Shown: piece after piece, positions 56,920 through 64,000 of the stretch | How the letters are laid out: each line of letters starts with the position of its first letter | How positions within the stretch are numbered: position 1 is the stretch's first letter | Assembly: GCA_036502625.1 (NCBI GenBank) | Contig: DASXYG010000096.1 | Coordinates: 1 to 64,000, forward strand | Length of the DNA: 64,000 bases | Source of the DNA: DASXYG01 sp036502625 | GTDB taxonomy: Bacteria; Actinomycetota; Actinomycetes; Streptosporangiales; Streptosporangiaceae | Reading direction: 5' to 3' | Program-made: the position numbers and the translations under genes | The notes under the pieces: model-generated | The model's input: the letters and a program-made list of their open reading frames with translations, nothing else | Told to the model about the DNA's origin: nothing | Databases searched by the model: none

Positions 56920-57456
56920 TCAGGACCGGGGGATGGGGGGCTCGTACGTGGCGGAGGCGTGGTCCTGGGGGCGGCGGCGGACGTGGCCGCTGGTGAGGTC
57001 GGTGATGATGTGGGCAAGGGTGCGGGCGGCGGACGGGACGACGGCGCGGGCGTAGAACTCGCGGGGGCGTTCGCCTTCACGGATGGCCAGGACCTCGGAC
57101 TCGCAGATGTCGCCCGCGTCGAGTTCCTCGTCGGCCCAGAACCAGGTGGTGCCGGTGTAGGTCTCGTTGAGGCGGAACGCCCAGCGGATCGCGTCGCGGC
57201 CGCGGTGACGGGGCAGCAACGAGGGGTGGAAGATCAGCGTTCCGAGGGCCGGCGCGGACAGCCGCTCGGCGGGGAGCTTCTTGGTCAGCAGCGGTGCGAT
57301 GGCGACGTCCGCGTCCGCCGGGTCGTCGACCACGACGGCGCCGCGCTCCTCCAGGGTGTCAAGCGCGGCCTGGACGACCGGCGTCTCGCCGGCCTTCTCG
57401 CGCTCGTAGACGTACACCTTCACCCGTCCGTCCGCCCCCGGCCGCCATGCCGTCAT
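56920..57456 (-). CDS. Short 10-formyltetrahydrofolate hydrolase/formyltransferase-like protein
   Basis: A 178-residue formyl-transfer-domain protein. The catalytic segment IFHPSLLPRHRGRDAIRW and the later TGTTWFWADEELDAGDI closely resemble the N-terminal hydrolase domain of 10-formyl-THF dehydrogenase (FDH/ALDH1L1), with His and Asp in place. The canonical Asn of the NxH motif is Ile, as in FDH. The usual ~100-residue C-terminal OB-type domain of methionyl-tRNA formyltransferase is missing, so it is a single-domain form. GGGAGA precedes the ATG at 57456. It follows the cupin gene after 77 bases. Confidence 0.8.
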   Translation of the reverse strand: MTAWRPGADGRVKVYVYEREKAGETPVVQAALDTLEERGAVVVDDPADADVAIAPLLTKKLPAERLSAPALGTLIFHPSLLPRHRGRDAIRWAFRLNETYTGTTWFWADEELDAGDICESEVLAIREGERPREFYARAVVPSAARTLAHIITDLTSGHVRRRPQDHASATYEPPIPRS

Positions 57457-57533
57457 GTACGTCTCCCGTCCACCGTCGAGCCCGGATTCGCCGCACAACA
57501 CAACGAATCAGTACGCTTCGGGTAACCGTAGGC

Positions 57534-58178
57534 CTAGCGGTATCCGGGTTCGTCCGGCGGGTCGAGGCGGGCGGGGGTGGCGGTGTCGCCGCGCCAGATG
57601 TAGAGGGCGAGGAGGGGGGTGGCGCCGGTGCGCATGGCGTGCGGGTGGCCGGGCGGGTGGTGCAGGGGGGTGCCGGGCGGGCGTACGGCGTCGGCTCCCG
57701 TGCCGGTGGACCAGCGGGCCGGGGTGAGGGGGAGGTAGACCTCGTCCGCGGGGTGGCGGTGGGCCGGGTAGTGGACGCCGGGGCCGAGCAGGAGCAGGCC
57801 GAACGCGACGCGCGCGGACGGGTCGACGGCGACCGGGTGGGCGGTGGGGGAGCCGAGCAGGGTGGCGTGGCCGTATCCGGCGAGGAAGGCCGCGTTCGGG
57901 GGGTCGGCGACGTACGCGGGGGACTGGCCCCAGCGGACGAGGGGGAGCAGGGGGTCGAGCGCGGCGGCGAGATCCGCCGCCGCGCCGCCGCCCGCGATGC
58001 GCATGGCCTCGGGCAGGTGGCCGAGGACGGGGAGGGCGGCGCGCGCCGAGACGGGCTCGGGACCGGGTCCGCCGGGCGCGTGGGCGGCGGCGCGGAGGTC
58101 GGTGGCGTGTGCTGTCAGGGCTGCCGCGTCCAGGCGTGCGGCCAGGGCGTTCACCAGGTGGTGGAGGGGGTCGGTCAT
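57534..58178 (-). CDS. DMSP-lyase (DddL)-family cupin
   Basis: A 214-residue cupin. The C-terminal metal motif GPGVHYPAHRHPADEVYLPL (two His and Glu, plus the Tyr used in Ddd-type catalysis), followed by HHPPGHPHAMRT and LYIWRGD, matches the dimethylsulfoniopropionate lyase family (PF16867-type). The N-terminal ~90 residues are helical, as usual. DddL cleaves DMSP to dimethyl sulfide and acrylate; family members in soil actinomycetes may use other betaine-like or beta-eliminating substrates. Last gene of the seven-gene operon, coupled by ATGA. Confidence 0.78.
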   Translation of the reverse strand: MTDPLHHLVNALAARLDAAALTAHATDLRAAAHAPGGPGPEPVSARAALPVLGHLPEAMRIAGGGAAADLAAALDPLLPLVRWGQSPAYVADPPNAAFLAGYGHATLLGSPTAHPVAVDPSARVAFGLLLLGPGVHYPAHRHPADEVYLPLTPARWSTGTGADAVRPPGTPLHHPPGHPHAMRTGATPLLALYIWRGDTATPARLDPPDEPGYR

Positions 58179-58777
58179 GGGGTGAGGTGGCGTTGGTAGA
58201 AGGGGACCGCCCCGGGGTCGCCGTGGGTGCGGAGGGCGTGGTCGCAGGAGAAGAAGTCGGCGTAGTGGAGGAGCCAGCCCTCGTCGCGCGGCGAGTGGAA
58301 GGGGGCGTTGGCCGCGTGGGTGGACACGATCGACACGATGCGGTCGTCGAAGCCGAGGTCGCGGAGGAGGAAGCCGCCGAGCACGCCGTGCGGCACCTCC
58401 GCGGCCAGCGGCGACGGGCGCGGCGCGGCGCCGTCCGGTACGTACAGCAGCGGCTTGTCCACGTCGTGCAGGATCAGCGCCGGCACCAGCAGCTCGGGGT
58501 CGAAGGGCTCGCGCCAGCGGCGTTCGCGGTACTCCGCGAGCAGCACGCCCAGCTCGGCGACCTCCGCGACGTGGTCCATCAGCCGGTAGCCCGCGGCGTG
58601 CAGCGTGTACGGGAAGTCCTCCGGCTCCGCGTACGGGCTGGACCGCCACACGGTCACCCATGCGGTGATCGTCTTCTCGGCCACCGCCTCGGGCACCCGG
58701 TCGAGATGCGGCAGGAGCCCGGCGATCCGCCGCCGGTCCGCCCCGCTGCCCTCGGTGATCGTGAAGTAGCCGCTCAT
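58175..58777 (-). CDS. HD-domain protein
   Basis: A 200-residue protein with an HD-type metal-phosphohydrolase core: DHVAEVAEL, LILHDVDKPLLY (the HD pair), PHGVLGGFLL, STHAANAPFHSP and YADFFSCDHAL. HD proteins hydrolyse phosphomonoesters or nucleotides, and some cleave C-C or C-P bonds. The conserved second His set is present, so activity is plausible. Coupled by ATGA overlaps to both neighbours. The substrate is unknown. Confidence 0.78.
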   Translation of the reverse strand: MSGYFTITEGSGADRRRIAGLLPHLDRVPEAVAEKTITAWVTVWRSSPYAEPEDFPYTLHAAGYRLMDHVAEVAELGVLLAEYRERRWREPFDPELLVPALILHDVDKPLLYVPDGAAPRPSPLAAEVPHGVLGGFLLRDLGFDDRIVSIVSTHAANAPFHSPRDEGWLLHYADFFSCDHALRTHGDPGAVPFYQRHLTP

Positions 58778-60039
58778 TCCCGCAGCACCCGCCCCTTCGT
58801 CTCCGTACTGATCGCGATGACCACGAACGCGCACACGAACGCGACCACGGCCGTCGCCATGCCGATCTGGAACCCGCGCACGCTCGACGCCAGCGCGCCC
58901 ACGACGTACGGGGCGATCGCGCCGCCGACGCGGCCCCCGTTGTAGATGATCCCCATCGCGAACCCGCGGACCGGGCTGCGGTGCATCATCTCCGCCGACC
59001 ACGGTCCCAGCCCCGCGAACAGCCCGGTGATGCCCAGGCCGGTGAAGAAGTTCGCGACGAGCAGCACGCCGTTGGACGACGTGGTCACGAAGAACGCCAC
59101 CGCCACCGCCCCGACGACCAGGTACAGCGCGAACGTACGGCGGCGCCCCCACCGGTCGACGACCAGCGCGAACACCACGAACCCGATGAGCGACCCGACC
59201 TGCTGCGTGAGCACGAACGACAGCCCGCTGAGGTCGGAGGCGCCCTTGACCTCCTTCAGGAACGTGGGCGCGAACGTGAACACCGCCCAGTAGACGTACT
59301 GCACGAAGAACACGAAGCCGAGCGCGATGAGCAGCGGCTTCGCGTTGCCGTCGCCGAGCAGCAGCCGCAGCGACCGGTGCTCCCTGACGGCGTCGGCGCG
59401 CGCCTTCGACGCGGCCGGCTCCCGCGTCGTGCGCGCCACGTAGATCGCGAACAGGATCGGCAGCGCGCCCACGGCGTACAGCCAGCGCCATCCGCCGTCG
59501 TCGAGCGTGCCGTGCAGCGACGTCACGACGTACGCGACGCCGACGGCGAGCAGCGACCCGAGCGGCAGGCCGGCCTGCATCAGCGCGCCGCCCTTGCCCC
59601 GGTGGCGCGCCGGCCAGGTCTCGGCGACCAGCGCCGCGCCCGCCGTCCACTGCGCGCCCATCCCCGTGCCGGCGAGCACGCGGCCCGCGACGACGAGCCA
59701 CAGCGTCGGCGCGATCGCGGTGACCCCGGTGAAGACCGCGTACACGACGACGGCGAGGACGAGCGTGTTCACCCGGCCGAACCGGTCGGCGATGCGCCCG
59801 CCGATGATGCCGCCGACGATCTGCGCGGCGGCCGCCGCCGTCGCGAGCAGCCCCGCGCCGGCGCTGGTCAGCCCGAAGTCGTGGATGAACGCGGGGATGG
59901 TCAGCGACAGGATGAAGACGTCGTAGACCTCGAAGAGCCACCCGATGCCGCCGGCGCGCAGCGCCCGCCAGCCCTCGGGGGAGACCTCGGCGAGCCAGCC
60001 CGTACGGCGGCCGGCGGCCGGTGCGCCCGGCGGGGTCAT
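58774..60039 (-). CDS. MFS transporter (aromatic acid:H+ symporter-like)
   Basis: A 421-residue, 12-TM permease. Marks are WLFEVYDVFILSLTIPAF in TM1 (the AAHS 'D' motif), GGRIADRFGRVNTLVLAVVV, GMGAQWTAGAALVAETWPAR and the central loop with RGKGGALMQ. It belongs to the organic/aromatic-acid branch. The ATG at 60039 is in an ATGA overlap with the isochorismatase-type gene. It should import the substrate of this operon. Confidence 0.9.
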   Translation of the reverse strand: MTPPGAPAAGRRTGWLAEVSPEGWRALRAGGIGWLFEVYDVFILSLTIPAFIHDFGLTSAGAGLLATAAAAAQIVGGIIGGRIADRFGRVNTLVLAVVVYAVFTGVTAIAPTLWLVVAGRVLAGTGMGAQWTAGAALVAETWPARHRGKGGALMQAGLPLGSLLAVGVAYVVTSLHGTLDDGGWRWLYAVGALPILFAIYVARTTREPAASKARADAVREHRSLRLLLGDGNAKPLLIALGFVFFVQYVYWAVFTFAPTFLKEVKGASDLSGLSFVLTQQVGSLIGFVVFALVVDRWGRRRTFALYLVVGAVAVAFFVTTSSNGVLLVANFFTGLGITGLFAGLGPWSAEMMHRSPVRGFAMGIIYNGGRVGGAIAPYVVGALASSVRGFQIGMATAVVAFVCAFVVIAISTETKGRVLRE

Positions 60040-60767
60040 GCGCGCACCCCCTCGTCGAGCACCGCGACGAGGTCGCCGGTGCGCACCACGTCGGCGTACT
60101 GCCGGTCCAGGTCGAACAGCGCCACCCGGTGGCTGACGGAGAACCGGTCGAAGACGCACTCGGCGGGCACGATGACGCGGTAGTTCAGGCTCGCGGCGTC
60201 CACGGCGGTGGCCCGTACGCAGTTCGACGTCGACCCGCCGACGACGATCACCGTGTCGACGCCGAGGCCGACGAGATGGCCCGCGACGGGGGTGCCGAGG
60301 AACGCGCTCGGCTTCTTCTTGTCGACGACCAGGTCACCGGGTTCCGGGGCGACCGCGTCGGCGATGCGCGCGCCGTGGGTGCCGGTGATCAGCCAGCCCG
60401 GTTCGTCGAGGAGGTCGCGTTTGCGCTGGTAGCCGCCCGCGTCGCGGCCGTCGGCGCGCAGGCTGAACCGCGTGTAGACGACCGGGACCCCGGCCGTACG
60501 TGCGGCGCCGATCAGCCGCGCGCAGGCGGCCAGCGCGTCCCGCCCGGCCTGCCCGCACGACGACGGGTACACGGTCGTGTCCTCCGGGGTCAGCGGCCCG
60601 ACCATGTAGTTCTGCGCGTCGATGACCAGGACGGCCGCGTTCCGGGTGAACCCGGCGCGGCGGCCGAACCCCGCCGTACGGCCGCGCCCGGCCTCCTCGG
60701 CGTCCACCAGGCCGGACCAGATCTCGGCCGGGGCGGGCAGCGTGTGCACGGTGGGGGACCGGCTCAT
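60036..60767 (-). CDS. Isochorismatase-fold amidohydrolase (N-carbamoylsarcosine/maleamate amidase-like)
   Basis: A 243-residue cysteine hydrolase. The triad is D50 in LVIDAQN, Lys in KKKPSAF (150-152) and C183 in GGSTSNCVRATAVDAA, the last motif typical of N-carbamoylsarcosine amidohydrolase and maleamate amidohydrolase. The following YRVIVPAECVFDR agrees. It would release ammonia (and CO2) from an amide or carbamoyl acid. Its ATG overlaps the CoA-transferase stop. Its relation to the hydantoinase genes at 34 kb is noted separately. Confidence 0.88.
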   Translation of the reverse strand: MSRSPTVHTLPAPAEIWSGLVDAEEAGRGRTAGFGRRAGFTRNAAVLVIDAQNYMVGPLTPEDTTVYPSSCGQAGRDALAACARLIGAARTAGVPVVYTRFSLRADGRDAGGYQRKRDLLDEPGWLITGTHGARIADAVAPEPGDLVVDKKKPSAFLGTPVAGHLVGLGVDTVIVVGGSTSNCVRATAVDAASLNYRVIVPAECVFDRFSVSHRVALFDLDRQYADVVRTGDLVAVLDEGVRA

Positions 60768-61948
60768 CGTTTCGCCTCTTCTTCCGTCATGCCGAGGACG
60801 TCGGCGTAGACCGTGGCGGCGTCGGCGTTGACGTCGGTGCGGCCGGTCCAGCGGACGCGGCCCGGGGTCGCCGACAGCCGCGGCGCCGGTGCCTGCATGG
60901 TGATCTCGCCGAGGTCGGGGTCGGTGGTGCGCATGATCGAGCCGCGCTCCACGTAATGCGGGTCGGTGACGATCTGGTCGGCCTCCAGTACGGGCGCGAG
61001 CGGCGCCTCGGCGGCCGAGAACGTGGCCAGCACCTCCTCCAGCGGACGGGTGCGGATCCAGGCGGCGACGATCTCGTTGATCGCGTCGGAGTTCTCCCGC
61101 CGCGCGGTCGCCGAGGAGAACCGCGGGTCCGCCGCCAGCTCCGGGCGGCCGATCGCGGCGAACACCCGGTTCGCGATCTGCTGCGTGCCCGCCGACAGCG
61201 CCACCCAGCGGCCGTCGGCGGTCGCGTACGCGTTGCGCGGCGCCGTGCGCGGAGACCGGTTGCCCTGGCGTTTCTGCAGGATGCCGAGCTGGTCGTACTC
61301 GATGACCTGCGGCCCGAGGATGCCGAACAGCGGTTCGTACAGGCTGAGGTCGACGACCTGGCCCGCGCCGCCGCCCGCGCCGTCGCGCCAGTGCAGCGCG
61401 GTCAGCACGGCGGCCGTGCCGGTGGTGCCGGCGATGCCGTCGGCGAGCCCGAACGCGGGCAGCGTCGGCGGCCCGTCCGGCGCCCCGGTGATCGCCGCGA
61501 ACCCGGAGTACGCCTCGGCCAGCGTGCCGAAGCCCGGCTCGGACGCGCGCGGCCCCGTCTGCCCGAACCCCGTGACGCGGACGAGGATCAGCCCCGGGTT
61601 CGTGGTGCGCAGCTCCTCGTAGCCGAGGCCCCACTTCTCCAGGCGGCCGGGGCGGAAGTTCTCCACGACGACGTCCGCCCAGTCGATCAGCCGCCGTACG
61701 GCACGCCGGTCGCCCTCGTCGTTGAGGTCGAGCGCGATGAGCCGCTTGTTGCGCGACAGCACCTTCCACCACAGCGGCACGCCGTCCTTGGCCTGCCCCC
61801 AGCGCCGCGCGTCGTCGCCGCGCGGGTGCTCGACCTTCACCACGTCGGCGCCGAAGTCGCCGAGCATCGTCGCGATGAGCGGCCCGGCGTACAGGCTCGA
61901 CAGGTCGAGCACCTTCACGTCCGCGAGCGCCGCCCCCTGCCCGGTCAC
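60764..61948 (-). CDS. CaiB/BaiF family III CoA-transferase
   Basis: A 394-residue CoA-transferase. Motifs are VKVLDLSSLYAGPLIATMLG, DFGADVVKVEHPRGDD, VVENFRPGRLEKWGLGYEEL and catalytic D170 in PAFGLADGIAGTTG (matching Asp169 of formyl-CoA transferase). It moves CoA onto a carboxylic acid. It begins with GTG (GTGA overlap) and is preceded by the CitE-like lyase, so the two probably act in series: CoA activation and then C-C cleavage of the resulting acyl-CoA. Confidence 0.92.
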   Translation of the reverse strand: MTGQGAALADVKVLDLSSLYAGPLIATMLGDFGADVVKVEHPRGDDARRWGQAKDGVPLWWKVLSRNKRLIALDLNDEGDRRAVRRLIDWADVVVENFRPGRLEKWGLGYEELRTTNPGLILVRVTGFGQTGPRASEPGFGTLAEAYSGFAAITGAPDGPPTLPAFGLADGIAGTTGTAAVLTALHWRDGAGGGAGQVVDLSLYEPLFGILGPQVIEYDQLGILQKRQGNRSPRTAPRNAYATADGRWVALSAGTQQIANRVFAAIGRPELAADPRFSSATARRENSDAINEIVAAWIRTRPLEEVLATFSAAEAPLAPVLEADQIVTDPHYVERGSIMRTTDPDLGEITMQAPAPRLSATPGRVRWTGRTDVNADAATVYADVLGMTEEEAKR

Positions 61949-62835
61949 GCCGGCCCCCGTACGCCCGCGGCGCGCAGCACCCGGCGGGCCCGGTGCCAGA
62001 CGGGGTAGTCGACGAGCGCGCCGTCGACGGAGATGGCCGCGCGGCCGTCCGCCTCGGCCTCCTCGAACGCGCGGCACACCCGCTCCGCGTGCGCGATGGC
62101 CTCGGCGGACGGGCGGAACGCCGCGCGGATCACGGCGACCTGGCCCGGGTGGATGGCGTGCTTGGTGGCGAAGCCCAGCGACCGGGCGAACTCGGCCTGC
62201 GCGCGCAGCCCGTCGAGGTCGTGGTGGCGCGGGTACGCGCCGTCGTGCGGCGCGCCGATGCCCGCCGCCCGGCTGGCGAGCGCGAGCTCCACGCGGGCCG
62301 CGGTGAGCAGCGGGTGGTCCGCGCCGAGCGGCCAGTCGATGCCGGCGTCGAGGCTGAAGTCGCCGGCGCCGAAGCCGAGCGCGTCCACGCGGGGTGACGC
62401 CGCCGCGATGGCCTCGGCCGCGCGCAGCCCGGCGACCGTCTCGACGGTCGCGATGATCCGCGCCGGCGCGGCGCCCGGACGCTCCGCCTCGGCGGCGGTG
62501 AGCGCGTCGTCGAGGCGCCGCACGTCGTCGGCGCCCCGCGCCTTCGGCAGCATGACGCCCGCGAGGCCGGGACCGGCGACCGTCCGTACGTCGTCGGCGA
62601 AGTACGGGGTGTCCACCGGGTTGACGCGCACCCACAGCGCCACGTCGCCCGCGGGTTCGCGCAGCCGGGCGGCGACCGCGCGCCGGGCGCCGGGCTTCGC
62701 GGAGACCGCCACGGCGTCCTCGAGGTCGAGGATCACCGCGTCGGCGCCGAGTTCGGGGATCTTGGCGATCTTCCGGTCCTCGCTGCCCGGTACGAACAGC
62801 ATGGCCGGCGCGACCGGCTGGGCGGGGTCCGTCAT
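61945..62835 (-). CDS. CitE/HpcH-family acyl-CoA lyase
   Basis: A 296-residue lyase of the CitE/malyl-CoA lyase group. The metal and CoA motifs are AMLFVPGSEDRKIAKI, AVILDLEDAVAVSAK (Glu/Asp), VMLPKARGADDV, ATVETVAGL (metal Glu) and GFGAGDFSLDAGI (metal Asp), ending in KHAIHPGQVAVIRAAF. Substrates of the family are malyl-CoA, beta-methylmalyl-CoA, citramalyl-CoA or similar beta-hydroxyacyl-CoAs. It is the second gene of the IclR-headed operon, 21 bases after the regulator. Confidence 0.9.
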   Translation of the reverse strand: MTDPAQPVAPAMLFVPGSEDRKIAKIPELGADAVILDLEDAVAVSAKPGARRAVAARLREPAGDVALWVRVNPVDTPYFADDVRTVAGPGLAGVMLPKARGADDVRRLDDALTAAEAERPGAAPARIIATVETVAGLRAAEAIAAASPRVDALGFGAGDFSLDAGIDWPLGADHPLLTAARVELALASRAAGIGAPHDGAYPRHHDLDGLRAQAEFARSLGFATKHAIHPGQVAVIRAAFRPSAEAIAHAERVCRAFEEAEADGRAAISVDGALVDYPVWHRARRVLRAAGVRGPA

Positions 62836-62856
62836 GTGGCCCTTTCGGTTCGGGGA

Positions 62857-63603
62857 TCAGGTGAGCTCGCGCGGGCGGCGGCCGCCGAGCGCGAACGTGA
62901 CGGCGTCGGCCGCCTCGAACAAAGCCGTACGGGCCCGCTCGCGTGCCGGGCCGTCGAAGCGGGCGGCCGGGCCCGAGGAGGTGACCGATCCGGCGACGCC
63001 GCGCGCGTCGAACACCGGCGTCGCGATGGCGCCGACGCCGTCCGTACGGTCGCCGTCGGTGGACAGGTAGTGGTGCGCGCGCAGGAACGCGACATGCCGC
63101 CCCACCTCGGCGGTGTCGACGTCGGCGGGCGCGGCGGCCAGGATCGCGGACCGCTCCTCGTCCGGGACGAACGCGAGGATCGCCTTGCTCGCCGGGCCGA
63201 GCAGCAGCGAGCAGCTCTCCCCGGCGTTGAACCCCCGCCGTACGTCATGGGTGCTCTCCACCCCGGCGATGGCCACCCGCCGGTCGCCCGCGCGCCGGTG
63301 GAACCCCGTCGTCTCGCCGGTCGCGTCGCGGACGGCGGTGAGCGCCTCGTAGACGGCGATCATCACCCGGTCGTCCAGCGACCCGCGCCTGGCCATGGCG
63401 AGCAGCGTCGGCCCGAGCCGGTAGCGCCGCGACACCGGGTCGCGGACGATCCAGGCCCGGTCGGCGCAGGTGGCGAGCAGCCGGGTCACCGTGGACTTGT
63501 CCACCCCCGTACGCTCCGCCAGCTCCATGAGCGACGCGCCCTCCTGCGGCGCGGCCTCCAGCGCCTCGACGAGCGCGAGCGCCCGGTCCACCGATCGCGT
63601 CAT
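62857..63603 (-). CDS. IclR-family regulator
   Basis: A 248-residue regulator. The winged helix is at ~1-70 (SVDRALALVEALEAAPQEGA, ASLMELAERTGVDKSTVTRL). The IclR effector domain is at ~85-245 (RVMIAVYEALTAVRDATGET, GPASKAILAFVP, GVGAIATPVFDARGVAGSVT). IclR proteins bind small carboxylates. It heads the operon through to the cupin gene and is probably its pathway-specific controller. Start at ATG 63603. Confidence 0.92.
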   Translation of the reverse strand: MTRSVDRALALVEALEAAPQEGASLMELAERTGVDKSTVTRLLATCADRAWIVRDPVSRRYRLGPTLLAMARRGSLDDRVMIAVYEALTAVRDATGETTGFHRRAGDRRVAIAGVESTHDVRRGFNAGESCSLLLGPASKAILAFVPDEERSAILAAAPADVDTAEVGRHVAFLRAHHYLSTDGDRTDGVGAIATPVFDARGVAGSVTSSGPAARFDGPARERARTALFEAADAVTFALGGRRPRELT

Positions 63604-63621
63604 GAGTTCTCACTAGATAAG

Positions 63622-63634
63622 AATGAATGTCATT
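63622..63634. promoter_or_regulatory. AATGA-ATG-TCATT palindrome upstream of IclR
   Basis: A perfect five-base dyad with a three-base centre lies 19 bases upstream of the IclR start, within an AT-rich stretch, and is flanked by TCACT (63610-63614) and AGTGA (63636-63640), an outer dyad. Likely operator of the IclR operon. Confidence 0.45.
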
Positions 63635-63708
63635 GAGTGATCCTGCGGTTGAACGTTAGGCAGCCGCACCCGTACGCGTCAAGACGCGCGGGTGGACGAT
63701 CCGCGGGG

Positions 63709-64000
63709 TCAGGGGCGGCGGGCCAGGAGGGAGAACGCGTTCGGGAGGCGGCCGTCCCAGGCGGCGGCCGTCACGCCGCCCGCGCGCCAGAACGGCTCCG
63801 GGTACTCGCCGAGGTGCCGGATCTCCAGGCCCGCCGCGACCACGGCGGTGACGATCTGCCCGAGCGTCCACTGCCACTCGACCGCGCCGTTGGCCGGGAA
63901 CGTGTCGTTGACGTGGCGGCGCGCGAAGTAGCCGCGGTCGGGCCGGATCCGCGGCTCGTCCGCGTCCCATGTCCACAGCGGCACCGCCGGGTGCCCCTCG
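63709..64000 (-). CDS. SAM-dependent methyltransferase, C-terminal part (runs off the window)
   Basis: The last 97 codons of a gene that continues past the right edge. The end GAVEWQWTLGQIVTAVVAAG, then LEIRHLGEYPEPFW and LPNAFSLLARRP, is the typical C-terminal strand-helix part of class I SAM-dependent methyltransferases ('W.hslgdivnAl..AGL.ie.l.E.p', then the final beta-hairpin). The SAM-binding part lies outside, so the substrate class cannot be judged. The 105 bases between it and the IclR start hold the IclR operator. Confidence 0.7.
   Translation of the reverse strand, partial: EGHPAVPLWTWDADEPRIRPDRGYFARRHVNDTFPANGAVEWQWTLGQIVTAVVAAGLEIRHLGEYPEPFWRAGGVTAAAWDGRLPNAFSLLARRP

Noticed and set aside
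1..64000. Prophage, integrative element or biosynthetic gene cluster
   Set aside because: No integrase, transposase, structural phage gene, PKS/NRPS, terpene synthase or RiPP core was seen.

Overview
The window reads as chromosomal DNA of a high-G+C actinomycete. G+C is very high, Arg, Ala and Gly codons end mostly in C or G, GTG starts are common, F420-type Ddn/DUF385 proteins are present, and XRE-TPR and ECF41-type regulators occur. The style resembles Streptosporangiales/Thermomonosporaceae, but the genus is inference. I see no rRNA, tRNA, CRISPR array, phage or transposase gene. The window is almost wholly coding and looks like an accessory, catabolic part of the chromosome: twelve local transcription regulators or sigma factors, many transporters, and long runs of genes joined by ATGA, GTGA or TTGA overlaps.

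Layout. 0-6 kb: a Ddn-family protein, a PaaX-type repressor, boxC-boxB of the aerobic benzoyl-CoA (box) pathway, and a cytochrome P450. 5.97-6.88 kb: a lipoprotein. 6.88-11.86 kb: a compact four-gene island on the minus strand with lower G+C: XRE-TPR regulator, TIR-domain protein, a 643-residue protein with a degenerate P-loop, and a membrane protein with an SPFH-like look. It has the architecture of a TIR-based conflict (defence) system and I could not match it to a named one. 12-14.6 kb: ArsR regulator, CaCA-type exchanger and CDF exporter (metal homeostasis). 14.6-17.1 kb: a hypothetical protein, a K+ channel-like protein, an ECF41-type sigma factor and an SRPBCC protein.

17.1-19.7 kb: a 332-base leader with promoter-like and inverted-repeat elements, then a double-domain family III CoA-transferase. 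19.7-29.0 kb: a ten-gene minus-strand operon read from a GntR regulator through an aminotransferase, a two-subunit ThDP decarboxylase, PxpABC (5-oxoprolinase), a frameshifted MFS transporter, a homoserine-dehydrogenase-like protein and an amidohydrolase. The last two genes carry low-complexity tandem-repeat insertions. 29.0-37.8 kb: gamma-glutamyltransferase and MFS transporter with an RpiR regulator, divergent from a sarcosine-oxidase-like flavoprotein and HyuA/HyuB. Together these suggest breakdown of gamma-glutamyl, oxoproline, hydantoin or N-methyl compounds.

37.8-45.6 kb: a MerR-controlled reductase with a clear MerR-type promoter, a half-length MFS protein, an FCD regulator with an MHS transporter and a TrzN/AtzA-like amidohydrolase, and a MarR-PPOX-EamA set. 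45.6-52.9 kb: an RpiR regulator with two matching operators facing a seven-gene plus-strand operon (C45 autoproteolytic hydrolase, binding lipoprotein, two permeases, alpha/beta hydrolase, amidase, small membrane protein); the ABC ATPase is absent. 52.9-57.5 kb: Ddn-family protein, Lrp/AsnC regulator, SMP-30 lactonase, Kup potassium transporter and a formyl-folate-hydrolase-like protein. 57.5-63.6 kb: an IclR-headed seven-gene operon (CitE-like lyase, CaiB CoA-transferase, isochorismatase-fold amidase, MFS, HD protein, DMSP-lyase-family cupin). The window ends inside a methyltransferase gene.
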